Origin: Hyphomonadaceae bacterium
GTDB taxonomy: Bacteria; Pseudomonadota; Alphaproteobacteria; Caulobacterales; Hyphomonadaceae
Assembly: GCA_016714495.1 (NCBI GenBank)
Contig: JADKDU010000027.1
Coordinates: forward strand, 62,001 to 126,000
DNA: 64,000 nucleotides
Direction: 5' to 3'
Under the pieces are notes generated by a model. The model was not told where the DNA came from and searched no databases. It worked only from the letters and a program-made list of their open reading frames with translations. Within the stretch, counting starts at the first letter, position 1. Each line of letters begins with the position of its first letter. A program made the translations under genes and the position numbers. Positions 61,758-64,000 of the stretch are shown one piece after another.

Positions 61758-62785
61758 GCTGGCGCCAGCTCGCCAATCACGAAGGGCGCTTCGCCTTCGT
61801 TGAACAGTCGCTCGATCAGCGGCTCAACCACCGCCGGCTCAACCGCCATCACTATGCCGACGCCGCAGTTGAATGTGCGCCGCATCTCTTCATCCGAAAC
61901 CGATCCCGCCCGCTGCAGCCAGTCGAAAACGGGCGGCAATTGCCAAGCCGCATAGTCGATCTTCGGAGCTAGATGATCCGGGCACATTCGCGGCGCATTC
62001 TCGGTCAGCCCGCCGCCCGTAATGTGCGCCAGCCCCTTGATACGCTTCAGCCGGATAAGCTGCAGAAGCGACTTCACATAGATTTTCGTGGGCGCCAGCA
62101 GCGCCTCGCCAAGCTTCCGCTTCTCATCGAACGGCGCGCAGTCGTCCCACTTCAGCCCGGTCCGTTCCACAATCCGGCGGACCAGAGAATATCCATTCGA
62201 ATGTGGTCCCGAAGAGGGCAGGGCGATCAGCACGTCGCCGGCTTTCATCTCGCCCGTGCGCGGCAGCAAATCCGTCCGCTCGACCGCGCCAACCACGAAG
62301 CCCGCGAGATCATAATGCCCCGCCGAATACATGCCCGGCATCTCGGCCGTCTCGCCGCCCACCAGCGTACAGCCTGCCTGACGGCAGCCTTCCGCAATGC
62401 CGGAAATCACCTTCGCAGCCGTGCCCGTCTCAAGCTTTCCGGTCGCGAAATAATCCAGGAAGAAAAGCGGCTCCGCCCCCTGCGCCAGAACATCGTTCAC
62501 GCACATGGCTACGAGATCGATCCCGATCGTCTCGTGCCGTCCCGTTGCGAAGGCCAGCATTAGCTTGGTGCCAACTCCGTCCGTACCCGAAACAAGCACG
62601 GGGTCCTTGAACCCGGCCGCCTTCAGGTCGAACAGGCCGCCGAACCCGCCCAGCGCACCATCTGCGCCGACGCGCCGTGTCGAGGCCGCCATCGGTTTGA
62701 TCGCATCCACCAGAGCTTCGCCTGCGTCGATATCGACGCCGGCGTCGCGATAGGTCATGGGCTTGCTTGAATCTGATCCGCTCAT
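61754..62785 (-). CDS. purM: Phosphoribosylformylglycinamidine cyclo-ligase
   Basis: Purine biosynthesis step 5 (AIR synthase). From ATG 62785 the 343-residue protein has 'YRDAGVDIDAGEALVDAIKP', 'DPVLVSGTDGVGTKLMLAF', 'CVNDVLAQGAEPLFFLDYFA', 'GGETAEMPGMYSAG' and 'ITGGGLTENAPRM'. A longer frame to 62845 exists, but MSGSDSSKPM is the normal-sized start. It is coupled to purN. Confidence 0.95.
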   Translation of the reverse strand: MSGSDSSKPMTYRDAGVDIDAGEALVDAIKPMAASTRRVGADGALGGFGGLFDLKAAGFKDPVLVSGTDGVGTKLMLAFATGRHETIGIDLVAMCVNDVLAQGAEPLFFLDYFATGKLETGTAAKVISGIAEGCRQAGCTLVGGETAEMPGMYSAGHYDLAGFVVGAVERTDLLPRTGEMKAGDVLIALPSSGPHSNGYSLVRRIVERTGLKWDDCAPFDEKRKLGEALLAPTKIYVKSLLQLIRLKRIKGLAHITGGGLTENAPRMCPDHLAPKIDYAAWQLPPVFDWLQRAGSVSDEEMRRTFNCGVGIVMAVEPAVVEPLIERLFNEGEAPFVIGELAPA

Positions 62786-62888
62786 GAGCCGGCAGTTAAC
62801 ACGCTGAGGAAGGCCGGACCAGCGTGACCAAGCGTTCATGCACAACCTGCCTTACAATGGCCGGACGGCGCTGCTAGTTTTCGCCCCC

Positions 62889-63935
62889 ATGAGACAAATC
62901 ACCAGATTCGCAGCCGTTTTTGCCGCTTCGCTGGCGCTCGCCGGGACGGCGCTTGCGCAGTCGCCGGTCTATTCGGTCAAGGATCTGCCAATCGACAAGA
63001 CGGCGCCTTCCGCCGCCGAAGCGACCAACCAAGGCCGCGCCGAGGCTCGCGTCATCGGGGCGCAGCGCCTGATCGATCGCCTGACCCTGCCGGAAGACCG
63101 TTCCGCCGCGCGCCAGCCGATCGATGCGGCGACCGTTGCCCGCTCCTATCGCAGCGTGCAGTCGCAGGGCGAGAAATCGTCCTCCGTCGCCGGCGGCATC
63201 CGCGCCACGGGCTTCGTCACCTGGAGCTATCGCGAGGCCGAGGTTCGCGCCTATCTGGACTCGCTCGGCGTGCCCTATGTCGACAGTCAGGCAGGCCTAG
63301 CCATGGTCGTGCCTGTCGCTGCAGCCGGCGTTGATCCAGCTCAGTGGGGCGCCCAGTGGACTGCGACCGTGAATGGCCAGATTGCTGGCAAATCCGACGA
63401 CACCGTTCTGACGCCCTATATTGGCTCCATCGAAAGCTGGAACCGCCGGCCGGCATGGTCCGAAGTACAGGAAGAACTCACGCGCGTCCGTGCAGACCAT
63501 GGCGTGATTGCCGAAGCCTACCAGCAAGGCCCGCAATACTATGTTCGCCTCGTTGATATGCGCACAAACATTCCAACCCCGGATATTGGCGTCGCCGGTC
63601 CGTTCGTGAGTCTCCAGTCGGCGCAGGCTGGCGCGGTCACGGAATTGGAGCGCGCGTGGAAAGCGGCCTCGATCGTGCGCGGCTCTGGTGCGACCAACCT
63701 CACGCTGGTTGCGGCGTTCAATGACATTCAGGAATGGGTGAAGATCCGCAAGGGTCTGGAGACCTCGCGTCTGGTGCGTCAGCTCAATATCGAGTCACTC
63801 TCGACCGTCGGCGCCGACATCCGCTTTGCCTATTCGGGACGCCCGGATCAGCTTGCGGCTGACCTGCGTTCTAAGGGCGTAGATCTCAGCGGCTCCGAAG
63901 GCAGCTGGATGCTGCGGGTTTCCGCCCCGCAATGA
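62889..63935 (+). CDS. Secreted protein, DUF2066-like
   Basis: From ATG 62889 a 348-residue protein with a Sec signal ('AASLALAGTALAQSP'). It reads 'AEARVIGAQRLIDRLTLPED' and later 'FVTWSYREAEVRAYLDSLGV' and 'RGSGATNLTLVAAFNDIQEW'. This matches the DUF2066-type protein often encoded between purM and hdaA in alphaproteobacteria; the assignment is from context and general pattern. Its function is unknown. It overlaps the hdaA start (ATGA). Confidence 0.7.
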   Translation: MRQITRFAAVFAASLALAGTALAQSPVYSVKDLPIDKTAPSAAEATNQGRAEARVIGAQRLIDRLTLPEDRSAARQPIDAATVARSYRSVQSQGEKSSSVAGGIRATGFVTWSYREAEVRAYLDSLGVPYVDSQAGLAMVVPVAAAGVDPAQWGAQWTATVNGQIAGKSDDTVLTPYIGSIESWNRRPAWSEVQEELTRVRADHGVIAEAYQQGPQYYVRLVDMRTNIPTPDIGVAGPFVSLQSAQAGAVTELERAWKAASIVRGSGATNLTLVAAFNDIQEWVKIRKGLETSRLVRQLNIESLSTVGADIRFAYSGRPDQLAADLRSKGVDLSGSEGSWMLRVSAPQ

Positions 63936-64000
63936 CGCCATCCGGCGGCCAGCTATTCCTCGACTTCCCCCGCATCGACCCCGTCGAGCGACCGCTGATC
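63932..64000 (+). CDS. hdaA: HdaA (DnaA-related regulator), start only
   Basis: The first 23 codons of a gene that runs off the right edge: 'MTPSGGQLFLDFPRIDPVER'. The clamp-binding peptide 'QLFLDFP' near residues 7-13 is typical of Hda/HdaA, which with the beta clamp inactivates DnaA-ATP after initiation. Its position after purM and a DUF2066-like gene supports the call. The AAA+ domain is not visible. Confidence 0.75.
   Translation, partial: MTPSGGQLFLDFPRIDPVERPLI

Noticed and set aside
1..64000. CRISPR arrays, insertion sequences, prophage or plasmid-transfer genes
   Set aside because: No regularly spaced repeats, transposase, integrase or phage structural genes were recognised in either strand.

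Overview
This 64 kb window is an ordinary chromosomal segment of a GC-rich alphaproteobacterium, most likely from the Caulobacterales (Hyphomonadaceae or a near relative). The evidence is: divK directly followed by pleD; a tig-clpP-clpX-lon block; purN-purM followed by a DUF2066-type secreted protein and hdaA; a PetP/PetR-like MarR plus response-regulator pair; a DUF2093 protein; DinB with an N-terminal cysteine-ribbon; and promoter-like sequences matching the alphaproteobacterial general-stress sigma factor EcfG (GGAAC-N16/17-CGTT). Genus-level placement is inference. No phage, insertion sequence, integrase, CRISPR array or rRNA was seen. One tRNA gene (tRNA-Leu, anticodon TAG) is present.

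Layout. 1-6.7 kb: MidA-like methyltransferase (partial), lgt, ubiK, YbjN protein, proC, histidine kinase / response regulator / MarR, ilvE. 6.7-8.3 kb: a stretch of broken genes, namely a winged-helix gene, two DUF5985 genes and a fused Ku-LigD remnant. 8.3-12.0 kb: a GH130 protein and a GT4 glycosyltransferase behind an EcfG-type promoter. 12-22 kb: HIT protein, GNAT/FemAB-like protein, glycerophosphodiesterase, RidA, a DUF1905 gene with an internal stop, dinB, divK-pleD, DUF2093, M23 peptidase, small proteins, thioesterase and Zur. 22-28 kb: a large unknown membrane protein, HU, tyrS, DUF6572 and a hydrolase. 28-36 kb: the iscR-suf operon. 36-43 kb: TfoX, a broken O-methyltransferase, GGDEF protein, DEAD helicase, DUF72, parE. 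43-54 kb: cell-wall and lipid enzymes (transglycosylase-like, DacB, phospholipase C), glnB-glnA, a phosphatase, NAD(P)HX repair, a PHP-type phosphodiesterase and tRNA-Leu. 54-64 kb: tig, clpP (frameshifted here), clpX, lon, purM-purN, a secreted protein and the start of hdaA.

How the genes work together. The suf block encodes a complete Fe-S assembly system (two cysteine desulfurases, SufBCD scaffold, SufT and SufA) under an Rrf2-type regulator that has lost every cysteine. Tig-ClpXP-Lon form the protein folding and degradation block. DivK and PleD are cell-cycle and c-di-GMP signalling proteins. GlnB-GlnA control nitrogen assimilation.

The main points of interest are: (i) a decayed Ku/LigD end-joining locus that still carries an EcfG-type promoter; (ii) a GT4-GH130 pair with an independent EcfG-type promoter; (iii) the cysteine-free IscR; and (iv) several reading frames broken by single-base indels, including clpP. 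A broken clpP raises the question of assembly error versus real decay.
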